A stretch of DNA of 64,000 nt from Desulfoluna sp942491485 (GCA_942491485.1 CALOAX010000018.1:186001-250000); one strand, 5' to 3'; shown: positions 34,614 through 44,019, counted from the stretch's first letter. The notes: a model not told the origin generated them from the sequence alone. Program-made: numbers and translations.

Positions 34614-35504
34614 TTAGAATTTCACCGTCGCAGAAAACCCCAGCGCCTCCTCATCCCCGAACCTCGACTCAACGTTAAGGGAAAAAGTCTCCAGAAGGTG
34701 CACAGATACCCCCGCAACGTACCCCAGGTTTTTGGACCATGTGATATCGTCTTTGTAATTGATATAGTTTTCCGGGTACGGGTAATAAAAGCTCGCCCAG
34801 TTTTTGTTGATGTATTGCTCCTTTCCGGTGATGCTTGAGATTCGAACTCCGCCATAGGGATGGAAGAGGCCAATATCAGCTGAAAGCATCAAGGCGAGCT
34901 GAATTTCATCTAAGGTGGCAGAGTAGAACAACCCGTCCGATTCCAGCCTGTCGTCTTCAAAATCGAACCTGCGGTATTTGAGGTCCATGCCAAAGGCGAG
35001 GGGAATATCGCGGAATGTCCCTTCATGCAGTAAAACAGATGTTCCGAATCCATAATAGAGATCCGATTTTGAGTTAAATTCGTCTTCGATTTCAAAACCA
35101 AAGGTGATTGTGGTGTCCGTATGGTAAAAGGTCATGTCTGTATCGCAGACACCGGTCATGGCGTAGACGGTCCAGGATTCCGTTATCACGGCGCCAAGCC
35201 TTGCTCCGGCGGTGGTCATCGTGCTTTTTGAGGAACGGATTTGTTCATAATGGCGTATTTCATCATTGGTAGTTCGGGGGTCGTCCCATCGTACCCGTCG
35301 TTGCTGGGCGGCAAGTTCATTGTCCTGGATATCGTACTCCGCAGAGATGAAGACGCTTATGGTGCCAGGATCCGTAAAGATCCCGTATTCCCATATGGCC
35401 GGATCGCCAATATTTCCCACCGGTGCGCAGAAACCCGAGGCTGCATGAATTAGGAGCAACAGGGTTGCAGAGATAATCGTACTTGTTTGCCTGATACCAA
35501 TCAT
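34614..35504 (-). CDS. Outer-membrane beta-barrel protein
   Basis: A 296-residue protein with a signal peptide (ATLLLLIHAASGFCA) and a barrel-type pattern of alternating strands, ending in the aromatic GFSATVKF that serves as outer-membrane assembly signal. No specific porin family is recognised. It lies 16 bases downstream of the eleven-repeat propeller gene, so the two are co-transcribed. Likely a channel or anchor of the surface system encoded here. Confidence 0.75.
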   Translation of the reverse strand: MIGIRQTSTIISATLLLLIHAASGFCAPVGNIGDPAIWEYGIFTDPGTISVFISAEYDIQDNELAAQQRRVRWDDPRTTNDEIRHYEQIRSSKSTMTTAGARLGAVITESWTVYAMTGVCDTDMTFYHTDTTITFGFEIEDEFNSKSDLYYGFGTSVLLHEGTFRDIPLAFGMDLKYRRFDFEDDRLESDGLFYSATLDEIQLALMLSADIGLFHPYGGVRISSITGKEQYINKNWASFYYPYPENYINYKDDITWSKNLGYVAGVSVHLLETFSLNVESRFGDEEALGFSATVKF

Positions 35505-35520
35505 ATGGGATCTTTCGCCT

Positions 35521-37074
35521 TTAGCCCTTTGTGTCTATTCCAACTTCAAACCTGAAAAACTCCGTCTCCGGCTTTTCTTTAAGGGCCAGCCCATGTAGTG
35601 ACGTGTCTGAATCATAGACAAGGGGAATTGTGGCCATAAATCCTGTGAACCTGTTCTCTGTTACAACTCCATTGACGCAAAGACCCCAGTTGTCATCGAC
35701 AAGTACCGTGTAGGCAAGGGTATGGCTGTCCGGGCTGAAGTGAGGTCGGCCGATAGCATCAAAGGGTGTTTTCTCATCGCCGCTTACCACCATCACCATT
35801 TTGTCTTCAAGGTAGGCCATATAGGCCATTTTCGAAGAATCCGGGCTGAATACGGGGCGTTTGACGTTGAGATATTCTTTTCCTGCTTTCCCGTCACAAA
35901 CAATAAACCATTTTCTTTTTTTCATTGCCTTATACGCAAGGTGCTTTCCGTCTGGGCTGAACACAGGCAAGCCAACGGAATCATATTTTTTCTGTTTTTT
36001 TCCGTTGACCACCACAACTGGTTTGTTCTTTTTGATGCCGACGTAAGCCAGTTTAGATGAGTCTGAACTGTAGACTGAAGGTCCCAACTGATCGAATCTG
36101 GGACCCTCTTTTCCGTCGGTTACTGTTACCCATTTTTTCCCCTTTTGAGCAGGATAGGAGAGATGCTTAGAATCGGGGCTGAAGAGGGGATTGCTGACCG
36201 TCTTGTAAGCTTCATGCTCTTTGCCGTCTTCAACGATGAGGAGCATCTTGCTGGCCTGGCCCACATAGGCAATGTGCTTGGAGTCGGGGCTCCAGGTGAT
36301 GACCGTGACATTTTCATACCCCTTGCCCTCTTTACCGTCGGTAATAAGGTGCCATTTGATCCCTTTCTGGGCCGCAAAGGCAAAGCGATTGGAATCTGGG
36401 CTGAAGACCGGTTCTTTGACGTTATCGTAGGGGCCGTATTTTTTTCCGTTCACAACGGCAAACCACTCTTTTTTGGTTGCAGCAAGAGTTGCCACTTGTT
36501 TGGAATCAGGGCTGAACCGAGGCTGACCTTTGATGAAGTCGAAGAGCTCACCTCGTTTGCCATCTATCACAACAGCCTGTTTCTTCCCGTCTTGAACCCG
36601 GCAGGCCCATGAAGATCCGTCGGGGCTGAAGGTGAGGTCCGAAATCCCATCAAAGACCGGGCCTTTGTTTCCATCCACCACCGTGAATGCTTTTTTGTTT
36701 TCGTATACTATATAGGCAACACGGTTTGTTTCAGGGCTGAAAACAGGGGTGCCCTTGGCAATGGCAGCAAAATCAGGGCCTTTTTTTCCGTCAATATGAA
36801 CCGCCATTTTATTGTCCACCCGGGTGACATAGGCCATATGTTTTGAATCGGGCGCGCTGACGGTGATGCCATACATTTTTGAGTTTTGTGGTGCTTTACC
36901 CAATGAAACGGCTTTTTCTTTAAGATTAATGGTTGGGCCGGTGTTTGAACACACACCGGCTTGACTAAAAAATAAAAGTAAAGGGACAGAAAGTAAAAGT
37001 GTTGAAAGACATGATTTCTTAATTCGGTACATCATGGGTCGGTGTTTCATGTGGCGGTATTTCATCTTCTTCAT
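35521..37074 (-). CDS. Secreted protein with eleven TolB/WD-like propeller repeats
   Basis: A 517-residue protein. After a basic start and a hydrophobic signal (LSTLLLSVPLLLFFSQAGVCS) come eleven repeats of about 38 residues, with the pattern P-F-SPDS-x3-AY-x6-KW-x-V-DGK-G-x2-YD. This resembles TolB or WD40-like PD40 blades. It is likely a periplasmic or outer-membrane protein that binds partners. AAGGAG lies four bases before ATG 37074, so this start is preferred although it overlaps the upstream gene by 56 bases. An internal ATG at 37032 is possible. Confidence 0.85.
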   Translation of the reverse strand: MKKMKYRHMKHRPMMYRIKKSCLSTLLLSVPLLLFFSQAGVCSNTGPTINLKEKAVSLGKAPQNSKMYGITVSAPDSKHMAYVTRVDNKMAVHIDGKKGPDFAAIAKGTPVFSPETNRVAYIVYENKKAFTVVDGNKGPVFDGISDLTFSPDGSSWACRVQDGKKQAVVIDGKRGELFDFIKGQPRFSPDSKQVATLAATKKEWFAVVNGKKYGPYDNVKEPVFSPDSNRFAFAAQKGIKWHLITDGKEGKGYENVTVITWSPDSKHIAYVGQASKMLLIVEDGKEHEAYKTVSNPLFSPDSKHLSYPAQKGKKWVTVTDGKEGPRFDQLGPSVYSSDSSKLAYVGIKKNKPVVVVNGKKQKKYDSVGLPVFSPDGKHLAYKAMKKRKWFIVCDGKAGKEYLNVKRPVFSPDSSKMAYMAYLEDKMVMVVSGDEKTPFDAIGRPHFSPDSHTLAYTVLVDDNWGLCVNGVVTENRFTGFMATIPLVYDSDTSLHGLALKEKPETEFFRFEVGIDTKG

Positions 37075-38893
37075 GCGACTCCTTCTTGTCCTTTTTAAAT
37101 GGGTTCAGTTTTCCAAATAGATGTTTCACCATCTCCATCTGGTGATGAAGGTGTTCCATCTGGACCTCCAGGGGCATCTCAACGGAAAAGCCGGCCATGT
37201 AGATGGCGGCTTCCTGCTCGTAATCGAGGCCGGCGTAATGGTTGCCGATTTTTGTGAAGTCGGTGGAGTTGAGGTTGGTACTTGAGTTGTTCGGAACTTC
37301 AAGCTTGTCGGCGAGGAGCAGACCCAGGGTCAGGTTCAGCTTGACGCCTTTTGGGAGTTTGAGGCCCACGCCCGCCCCGTAGAGGGTGGCATCGGGAAGG
37401 AAATAGAGGGCATCCATCTGATCGTAGTTCAGGGAACTTGGGCGTCTTTCATAACCAAGCCGAAAGGATAGTTTGTCAGTGGCTTGGTACTCCATGGCCG
37501 CGCTCCAGTGCCAGGTGTCCCGCATGTTCCGTTCCACCACAAAGTCATTGTCTCCGTATGCGTACCCCAGAAGCTTAGCGATTCTGAGGATCTGGATTCT
37601 CTGATCAAAGGTGAACCGATCCTCCTCCACCACTGACCAGTTGGCCCAGTGGAGGTCAGCCAGGAGTTTCAGGCTGCTGAAAGGTTTGACCATGATGCCC
37701 GTCTGAACCCTCATGGGGAATGTTTGGGTCGCCGTCACCGTGCCTTTTTGTGTTTCTGTGGGAACAAAGGGAATGTCCAGCATACCGGCTCCCTGAAGGG
37801 TCATTTCAGTCTGGCCATTCCAGTCAACATGCCGTTGAAATTGGTCGCTGTATGTCCACGTATAATCTCCGGAGAGTTCCGCAACCGATTCGCTCTGGTA
37901 GCAGATGCCGAAGGAGAACCAGTCCTTCGGACGCCAGAGAAGGCCTAAGTTAAAGGAGGGGACAAAGTCATCCCGCGCTTCCATGTCCAGAGTGAGGACA
38001 TGCTCGTAAGGGCCCAGGCCGCCGCCCAGCCATGGGGGAGGGAGGGTTTGCTCCGAGACAACAGGTATTTCGAGGTCTTTGGTGGCATCACCGAGGACAC
38101 GGGTGAGGGCCACCAGCTCGTTGGGAGTTCTTAAGTCCACCTCCACGCCCAGGGCCCGTTGCGCAAAGCCCACGGATACCCCCAACGACAGGGTGTCTGA
38201 AACCCGGAGCGACGCAGAAGGTGCAGCGTAGACCATGTGTTGGGTGTAGACGGATTTTGCGCTGAACCGGTAGGGGTCGTCCTCATCGCCATGAACAAAA
38301 CCGGCACCGTAGGGCACATAGTTGGCAATGGCAAACGTCAATCTGCTGTCTGGTTTTCGTGAAGCAACCCCGAGGTTTGGGCTGGGCATGACAGGGACCT
38401 GAAGAGGCCCGATAAAGGGAAGGTACATCTGGTTGGCAGAGTTGGTCCCTTCGGAGCCATCTAGGGGGTCAGGACCGCCGTGGTCGCTGTTGGGGTCGGT
38501 CTCTTTGGAGTAGGTGTCCGGCCACTTGTCTTTGTCGGGGCCCCATTGTCCGCTCATGAGTCCGGGCCACTCCTTGTCGGCGTTAAATCGTCCGGTTCGA
38601 ACGATACTGGCAAAGACAAGGCTGTTGCCGAAGGTTTTGCCTTCGGGGAGAAGGGAGAGTCCAGCAGGGTTGTAGTGGATGGACATGATCCCGGGAGGGT
38701 CGGCGGTGCAGGTGTTGGCGAGGGAAAGAGCAACGGCATCGGTGGCCACCTGTTCGTTAAAGGCAGCTATGGAGACGTGAGGCATGAGAGTGAGCATGGC
38801 CGCAGCAATGAGCAGGCCCAAAAGGAAACGGCATGTTGGTGTCGTATGGGAATACGGCTGCAGTGAACGCTTTATTTTTCTATCACATATCAA
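37019..38893 (-). CDS. OmpP1/FadL-family outer-membrane protein
   Basis: A 624-residue protein with signal peptide (LLGLLIAAAMLTLMPHVSIA). The N-terminus of the mature part (AFNEQVATDAVALSLANT, then IHYNPAGLSLLPEG) carries the NPAG motif of FadL-type barrels, and typical strand patterns continue to about residue 560. The C-terminal 60 residues are charged and His-rich (KKDKKESHEEDEIPPHET), an unusual periplasmic or exposed tail. FadL proteins import long-chain fatty acids or other hydrophobic molecules. Placed between barrel and propeller genes, it may have another role here. Confidence 0.85.
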   Translation of the reverse strand: MICDRKIKRSLQPYSHTTPTCRFLLGLLIAAAMLTLMPHVSIAAFNEQVATDAVALSLANTCTADPPGIMSIHYNPAGLSLLPEGKTFGNSLVFASIVRTGRFNADKEWPGLMSGQWGPDKDKWPDTYSKETDPNSDHGGPDPLDGSEGTNSANQMYLPFIGPLQVPVMPSPNLGVASRKPDSRLTFAIANYVPYGAGFVHGDEDDPYRFSAKSVYTQHMVYAAPSASLRVSDTLSLGVSVGFAQRALGVEVDLRTPNELVALTRVLGDATKDLEIPVVSEQTLPPPWLGGGLGPYEHVLTLDMEARDDFVPSFNLGLLWRPKDWFSFGICYQSESVAELSGDYTWTYSDQFQRHVDWNGQTEMTLQGAGMLDIPFVPTETQKGTVTATQTFPMRVQTGIMVKPFSSLKLLADLHWANWSVVEEDRFTFDQRIQILRIAKLLGYAYGDNDFVVERNMRDTWHWSAAMEYQATDKLSFRLGYERRPSSLNYDQMDALYFLPDATLYGAGVGLKLPKGVKLNLTLGLLLADKLEVPNNSSTNLNSTDFTKIGNHYAGLDYEQEAAIYMAGFSVEMPLEVQMEHLHHQMEMVKHLFGKLNPFKKDKKESHEEDEIPPHETPTHDVPN

Positions 38894-38922
38894 GAAAAGT
38901 AACTCCTCCAGGGGGTGCGCTT

Positions 38923-39993
38923 CTACAGTTCGAATTCAAAGGGGACTCTCACCCCAACCGAAAAATCAGGATCGTTGTTGGTCAGGCCGAAACTGAGCTT
39001 GACGTTAACCGACCGTTTGGGGGAAAGATTCCAGCCGGTACCGATGCTGAAAGTCGAAGACATGGCCGATTCCGACGATGTATCGTCGGTTCCTACCCAG
39101 TCGTACTCCGTTTTCATGGAGTAACTGTACTGGTAGCTTAAGTTGAGGGAGACTTTGTAGGAGAGGGAGTAGCCGATGCCCATGCTTAGGGAGTAGGTAT
39201 CTCCGGGCTGTACCTCGCTGAGAAATATTCCGGCTTCTCCCTGGGTCCCGGTTTTGTAGTTGAGCCCAGTAATGTCAAACCCGTGCTGGTAATTAACGCT
39301 TCCGAAGGCAACAAGGGGGTCGATTGATTGGCTGAGACTGAGACCGGTGGAGACCGCGTAGCCCCCTGATCCTGTGGACATCTCCGTGGCGCTGTCTATT
39401 TTGTACGGGCTTCTGCCGGTGGGGCAGATAAAGGAACCGCTGATAATCTTTGATGTGGTGCCGCCACCAGCCTTCACTGGCTGCCACTGAAAACTGAAGG
39501 AGACATCGCCGAAATCGGTGACGTCCTTGGCCGATGCGTTGGTTTGACTGTTCATCTTGTAGACAAAGGGAAGGTTCATGCTCAAGGTGAGGTTGTCTTT
39601 GTGGGGGTATTCAATGAGCAGGGCGTTTGTCACGCTGTGCATGGCGTTGTGCTCAACCCGTGATGACTCGACAATAGAATCATAAGAGTACCCTGTGTAC
39701 CTGAAGCTGTACTCCAGCCCCAGGGCCCCGGGCCTCATCAGGGTATAGGCACGGCCTGCTGCAGATAGAACGTCTTCTGTGGAGCCTTCCTTTTCCTCAT
39801 CCGTTGTTTCAAGTTCCCTTCGGATGTCATTCTCTTTCTCCATCTTCAGAAGCTTTTCTTCCAAAATCTGCATCTGCTCCCTGAGCAAATCCACCTCAGT
39901 AGACTCTTCGCAAAAGGCAACAGAAGCAAACAGAACAGCAAGAATCAGTATGGAAAGTATTTTAAAGAGCCTCGGCAATAGATTCTCCTTCAT
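38923..39993 (-). CDS. Outer-membrane barrel with N-terminal coiled coil
   Basis: A 356-residue protein. Start ATG 39993 gives a clean signal peptide (LFKILSILILAVLFASVAFC). A coiled coil follows (VDLLREQMQILEEKLLKMEK), then a barrel of about 260 residues ending NDPDFSVGVRVPFEFEL, with a terminal aromatic/hydrophobic pattern. The architecture resembles the FilC-type protein of the putative Fil pilus system of Acinetobacter, as far as I recall it. It lies directly downstream of the C39 peptidase gene. Confidence 0.75.
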   Translation of the reverse strand: MKENLLPRLFKILSILILAVLFASVAFCEESTEVDLLREQMQILEEKLLKMEKENDIRRELETTDEEKEGSTEDVLSAAGRAYTLMRPGALGLEYSFRYTGYSYDSIVESSRVEHNAMHSVTNALLIEYPHKDNLTLSMNLPFVYKMNSQTNASAKDVTDFGDVSFSFQWQPVKAGGGTTSKIISGSFICPTGRSPYKIDSATEMSTGSGGYAVSTGLSLSQSIDPLVAFGSVNYQHGFDITGLNYKTGTQGEAGIFLSEVQPGDTYSLSMGIGYSLSYKVSLNLSYQYSYSMKTEYDWVGTDDTSSESAMSSTFSIGTGWNLSPKRSVNVKLSFGLTNNDPDFSVGVRVPFEFEL

Positions 39994-40054
39994 GTGAATC
40001 AACCTCAACCGCGTGTCCGTAAAGGGCCAGAAAAATGAAATGTCCAAAAAAGAT

Positions 40055-40125
40055 GCCTCCGGCGGCCCTGCCGGGGGCCAAACTTTTGAAAAGTTTGATA
40101 AACAGTTTTTTATTGTTTATACCGC
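40055..40125. repeat. Short R1-like repeat and hairpins after the C39 peptidase gene
   Basis: GCCTCCGGCGGCCCTGCCGG, then CAAACTTTTGAAAAGTTTG and ATAAACAGTTTTTTATTGTT, two AT-rich hairpins at the peptidase gene end. They may act as a weak terminator on the minus strand. Confidence 0.5.
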
Positions 40126-40856
40126 TGCGTCGGCCCGAAATAGAAATCCGTCTCCAGCTCCCCCGGAAGATCAAAGGGTTTATCCATATCGAACATAAGG
40201 GTTCGCTGCATGTCCTGATCGATGAATCGTAAGTCTTCCTCTTTCAGGCGCAGGTTGGACAACGTGCAACCTTTTTGGGGGAATATTTTGAACAGGATGC
40301 TTTTGTACCACATCTCTTTAAACTCATTGAGCGTGTAGCTTCCGTTTCCACGCCACGGATCAGCCACAAATACGTGGTCTTTGTGGATTCCTTTCAAGAC
40401 CACGAAATGGCGGTACCCAAAGAGCTCCAGAGGGACAATGCACGGCCAGTTATCAGGCTGCATGAGATCTTCGAGCTCTGCGTTAAAGCCGCCTGACTTA
40501 TAGCCCAAGGCATCGACAAACTGTTGCATGTCCCAGAGGGAGAAAGCCCTCAACCGTTTTATTTGCTCGGCATCACCGTATTTCATAAGGCCGTTGATGA
40601 TCTGTTTTTCAGTGAGTTGCTCTCCTAAGCAAAACTTTAGAAGGGTTCCTAATGAGGCGGAGCCGCAGCTGTAATCATGCTCCTGCTTGACGATATTTTT
40701 AAACAATGATTCGGAAAGGGGGGTGACATGCTGACGCATGCGAAATTGTTGCTCATGGCCAATAGCAAGGTTCAACTCACCCTCGGGAATTTTACCCTCT
40801 GGGTGAAATCCTCCGATAAAACAGATCAAAAGGATGAGGCCAATGGCTGCTTCCAT
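40110..40856 (-). CDS. Periplasmic C39-family cysteine peptidase
   Basis: A 248-residue protein with one N-terminal membrane segment or signal anchor (AAIGLILLICFIGGF). The catalytic set of C39 (double-glycine leader) peptidases is present: Gln58 and Cys64 in KQEHDYSCGSASLG, His in FGYRHFVVLKG and Asp in HVFVADPWRGN. No ABC transporter is fused. Stand-alone C39 enzymes of this type occur with FilA/DUF6160-like proteins, which are encoded just upstream. I infer that it processes those proteins after Sec export. ATG 40856 follows AAGGA; a TTG at 40886 is less likely. Confidence 0.88.
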   Translation of the reverse strand: MEAAIGLILLICFIGGFHPEGKIPEGELNLAIGHEQQFRMRQHVTPLSESLFKNIVKQEHDYSCGSASLGTLLKFCLGEQLTEKQIINGLMKYGDAEQIKRLRAFSLWDMQQFVDALGYKSGGFNAELEDLMQPDNWPCIVPLELFGYRHFVVLKGIHKDHVFVADPWRGNGSYTLNEFKEMWYKSILFKIFPQKGCTLSNLRLKEEDLRFIDQDMQRTLMFDMDKPFDLPGELETDFYFGPTQRYKQ

Positions 40857-40945
40857 GAACAAGTTTCCTTCAGTTGCTATTGTCAAACACAGAGAGCGAA
40901 GGTGATTTTTGTGATTCTAAAATTGTAATGAGAACCTTAGTGGTG

Positions 40946-40974
40946 AATATAAACAAAGTTACGTATATAGTAAA
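40946..40974 (-). promoter_or_regulatory. Likely sigma-70 promoter of the C39 peptidase gene
   Basis: On the minus strand TTTACT (40974-40969), a 17-base spacer and TATATT (40951-40946). The expected transcript start is about 80 bases before ATG 40856. Confidence 0.5.
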
Positions 40975-41893
40975 GTTATATCTTGGCCGAAGCCAATGGA
41001 GTCAAGCTTTTTGAGCGATTGTACAAGATAAAAAATGCCCGAAAACCAGGGGTTATTATCGCTAATTCGTAGAACATGATTGCTGCTGAGTTAGCTCTGG
41101 TTAACCAGTTTTTTCCGTATACTCATGGGTAAATCGCCACTTGCGATCCCTTTGAAGGATAACCGTTGGGGAGTGACATCCATGGTAAGCTGACTCATTA
41201 TTAAGGACGTTTGTACGCTTATTGCGGACAAAATATGAACATCGTTGAGAACATGATTTACCAATAAGCACATAAAGATCGAGAGGGTCGAAGGGTTGAA
41301 AAAAGCCCTTGTCCCGATTTGATAAGTACGAATTAATCAACGCTTGCGATTGTAGAGAACCCTGTAGCGTATATTTTTTGCTCTGAGTACCTGTGTAAAT
41401 GGCGGTTTCTATTTTGTGAACCAATTCGGTGGTATTGACGCCGTCGTCTTGGTGCGTGGAACGCACCCTACATACCCCGGTGCCTCTTCTGGTAGGGTTT
41501 GCCCTGAAGTGTTTCTCCATGCCACCGGTGGGGTTTATGACATCTCGTCATGTCGCCATCACCCTCGTAGGGTGTGTTTTACGCACCATGTTCGAGTAAC
41601 CAACGGTCTTGGTTTTTATCTCAATTCAAAGGTGTTGAGACCGTGATTTTTGGTGCTTCAATGGTAACGGGTAACAAGACTTAAATTCATAACATCAACG
41701 GATAACAGGCGTGTTTCATGCCTTAATTGATAACGAATGGCATGAACCAAGCCCGAGGATAATTCCTTGATAAAAAGTCTTCAAAGAGGGTTTTAGCCTT
41801 AGTTTTTTCTTGCCGGAGCGTAGCGACTCCTCGAACGAAGCACTAAGAACCAAGCACGAAGAACGCTTTTGCTTTTTCCGCTTTTAGCCCTTT
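40975..41893. repeat. Gene-free stretch with REP-like hairpins and GAAC tract
   Basis: GGTGCGTGGAACGCACCCTAC-type hairpin at about 41450-41472 and the related GTAGGGTGTGTTTTACGCAC at about 41566. CGAACGAAGCACTAAGAACC lies at about 41833. The open frame at 41101-41520 on the minus strand shows no family signature and crosses the REP, so I do not call a gene. Confidence 0.5.
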
Positions 41894-42619
41894 TCATGGC
41901 TTATCCCACCACTGCCCTTGAGTCAGGGATTTCTCATCATACCCCGCCACAACTTGCACTCCCTGTTGCGGCGAATTCACGTTAAGAATGAAGAACATGC
42001 CCATGTCCTTTGACGCGTCTGCATTTGAGTCAAACCGAAGGGTCGCCGGTGCATCAGGATCGTTGGGGTTCAAGATGGCTTGCCTGTTCAGGGTGGTCAT
42101 CCCGGTCCCGCTTCCTCCAACCAGGAGAGCTTCGTTGTAGGCACCTGTGTAGCTTTTAAACAAAGCCGATAGGTCACCCTGGAGCCGGTTGCTCCCAAAA
42201 ACCACGCGCTGAAGGTTGTTGTCTGCATCAAAATCCGTGATCAATACCAGGCCGTCGATGGTCATGTCATTATCGGTGGCATTGTTCCCAATGGACATGG
42301 TGCTCCATTGCTGGTCCCAGCCGGTGTTGTAATATCCGGCTGAAAGGGCATCAATGGTGGTGTAGGTCTCCATATGAATATCGAGAAACAGCCGTGCGGT
42401 GTTCTCGTTCATGACGAATTGAGTGAAGCCTTGTTGGGCCGTGGTGCTTTTCAGCTCCGATTCGCCCATGGGCTTCAGCTCGGCGAATGCGGGAGGGATA
42501 AGCAGGAACAAAGAGAGGAAAAGAACAGGCAGAACACACCGTCCGATAGCCGATAGAGGTCGACTTCGGTTTGCTGAACACACGCTTCTGAAAAAGATGT
42601 GGATGATTGATTTCAGCAT
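41894..42619 (-). CDS. FilA-like secreted protein, paralogue 1
   Basis: A 241-residue protein. A long basic start leads to the signal (VLPVLFLSLFLLIPPAFA), followed by ELKPMGESELKSTTAQQGFT, the family pattern [LE]-x-[AP]-M-x-x-x-x-[LM]-K-x-[AT]-T-[AG]-Q. The mature part is beta-rich with Asp/Asn/Gly-rich turns (DGLVLITDFDADNN). It ends SLTQGQWWDKP and lacks the EI..H ending of other paralogues. It lies 81 bases downstream of paralogue 2 and shares its riboswitch-led transcript. Confidence 0.8.
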   Translation of the reverse strand: MLKSIIHIFFRSVCSANRSRPLSAIGRCVLPVLFLSLFLLIPPAFAELKPMGESELKSTTAQQGFTQFVMNENTARLFLDIHMETYTTIDALSAGYYNTGWDQQWSTMSIGNNATDNDMTIDGLVLITDFDADNNLQRVVFGSNRLQGDLSALFKSYTGAYNEALLVGGSGTGMTTLNRQAILNPNDPDAPATLRFDSNADASKDMGMFFILNVNSPQQGVQVVAGYDEKSLTQGQWWDKP

Positions 42620-42700
42620 AAAGTGTTGTTGTCCTGAAATTAAAAGATGAGGTGTTGTTCGCCCTTCGCTTTTACCTGTTCACTACTTACGATTCACCAT

Positions 42701-43687
42701 TCACTTATAAGCCGCTCCCAGGCCTCTTCCCGGAATCTCAATGTACAATTTGTGCGCCTTGATGTTGTCCAGTGCAAAGGCCCCAAGGTCCGTTTCCTGC
42801 TGAGCCATGTTCTTCACCTTCATGTGCTCCACACGAATCGATCCTTCCATGGGCACGTTTAGGGCGATGAAGCCACTGCCGAATCGGGGGTTGTCTGCGG
42901 TGTAGGTTACGGCACCGTCTTTGTCTTTGAATACCCAGGTTTCGGTATCGTCTGCGGCAACGTCCAAGGTCATTGGGTTGCCGCCTTCCATGTCGCCGAG
43001 GGTGAATTCCCCTGCAGCTTGCCATGTGGTGGTGTTGGTAGGGTCATCTTCGATGCCATCGGTGCGGGCGGCATCGTCGGTAAAAGTACCGGCAAAGGTG
43101 ATACCAGTGAAAGCAAGGGTGTCGGGCTGACTAATGACATGTGTTGTGTCGCGATAGGTGAGCTGGTCAATGGTCACCCGGGCCCCGAACTCCATGTCCA
43201 CCCCACTGTCATGGGCCCCCAGGATAAGGTGAAACGAAGGCATGGAAAAGGTATCGATGGCGGCTGAGCCGATATCTGTACCGCAATAATTGATGTTCCC
43301 GATGGTGGTGTTTTTTCTTAGATCGATGTCGGAACCGGTGAGGTAAAGAAGGGCTTTTCCGTCAATGGGGCTTGCTGCGTCGTTGACCGTGCCCATATCC
43401 AAGGTAAGAAACCCGATAAGACCGTCGCCGTCTGTATCGGACATCCCCACATCAAGGGTCGTGAAGGATTCTATATTCTGAAATTCAATGTAGGTGTCGG
43501 GATCATAGGGGTTGGCAAGCTGGAATGCGTCAACGGATTGGTAATAGGTCACATCTTCCATGGCGATGCTGATGCCCGCCTGGGCCGTGGTGCCCTTCAT
43601 CTGGCGTTCGGAGAGGGGCTCCAGTCCGAACGCACAAAAGGGGAGAGCAAGAAGTGTAACTATATAGATGAGGATTGTTTTACCCAT
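42701..43687 (-). CDS. FilA-like secreted protein, paralogue 2
   Basis: A 328-residue protein. Start ATG 43687 gives a clear signal peptide (ILIYIVTLLALPFCAFG), then LEPLSERQMKGTTAQAGISI and MEDVTYYQSVDAFQ, close to paralogues 3 and 4 (DDVTLYQ). The mature protein is beta-rich. It ends YIEIPGRGLGAAYK. The first gene after the c-di-GMP riboswitch at 43826. The open frame continues upstream to 43780 without a ribosome site. Confidence 0.85.
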   Translation of the reverse strand: MGKTILIYIVTLLALPFCAFGLEPLSERQMKGTTAQAGISIAMEDVTYYQSVDAFQLANPYDPDTYIEFQNIESFTTLDVGMSDTDGDGLIGFLTLDMGTVNDAASPIDGKALLYLTGSDIDLRKNTTIGNINYCGTDIGSAAIDTFSMPSFHLILGAHDSGVDMEFGARVTIDQLTYRDTTHVISQPDTLAFTGITFAGTFTDDAARTDGIEDDPTNTTTWQAAGEFTLGDMEGGNPMTLDVAADDTETWVFKDKDGAVTYTADNPRFGSGFIALNVPMEGSIRVEHMKVKNMAQQETDLGAFALDNIKAHKLYIEIPGRGLGAAYK

Positions 43688-43825
43688 GCACTTGGTTTCC
43701 ACCTGTGGCGTTTTACAGCTCGCTGATGATTGGTGAAGGGGCATCGTTAAAAGAGACGCATTAACTGAAACTGCTCTCATTGTAAAAGGGCAGGACGCGT
43801 CGACTTTTTTCTCGTCATCATCATT

Positions 43826-43922
43826 TACAGTGGCAACCCGACCATCCGCGGCTTTTCCTTAACGGTGCGGACTCGAAGCTTTCCGTCCCCGGATTGCTCC
43901 GGGTTTGGCTTTGTCTGTGTTC
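43826..43922 (-). ncRNA. c-di-GMP-I (GEMM) riboswitch, upstream of paralogue 2
   Basis: Read on the minus strand the RNA contains AAAGCCAAACC, CGGA-GCAA-UCCG (a GNRA-capped helix), GGGACGGAAAGC, a second helix starting around GAGUCCGC, and the tail GGUCGGGUUGCC. These are the conserved parts of the GEMM-I aptamer: the tetraloop helix, the GGGACG-AAAGC joint and the receptor strand GGGUU-CC. It lies between the terminator of paralogue 3 and the start of paralogue 2, 139 bases before the ATG. The switch mechanism is not visible. Confidence 0.9.
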
Positions 43923-43940
43923 ATATCTTATTAAGTGATG

Positions 43941-43975
43941 TAAGAAAGGCCCCTCCCAATGGGTGGAAGGGGCCC
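43941..43975 (-). terminator. Terminator after paralogue 3 (minus strand)
   Basis: On the minus strand GGCCCCTTCC pairs with GGGAGGGGCC over a seven-base loop and is followed by TTTCTT. It separates the paralogue 4-3 unit from the riboswitch of paralogue 2. Confidence 0.75.
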
Positions 43976-44019
43976 GAATCAAACGTAGGATCGAACCTTA
44001 CGTGAGATCTACCCGGCTA

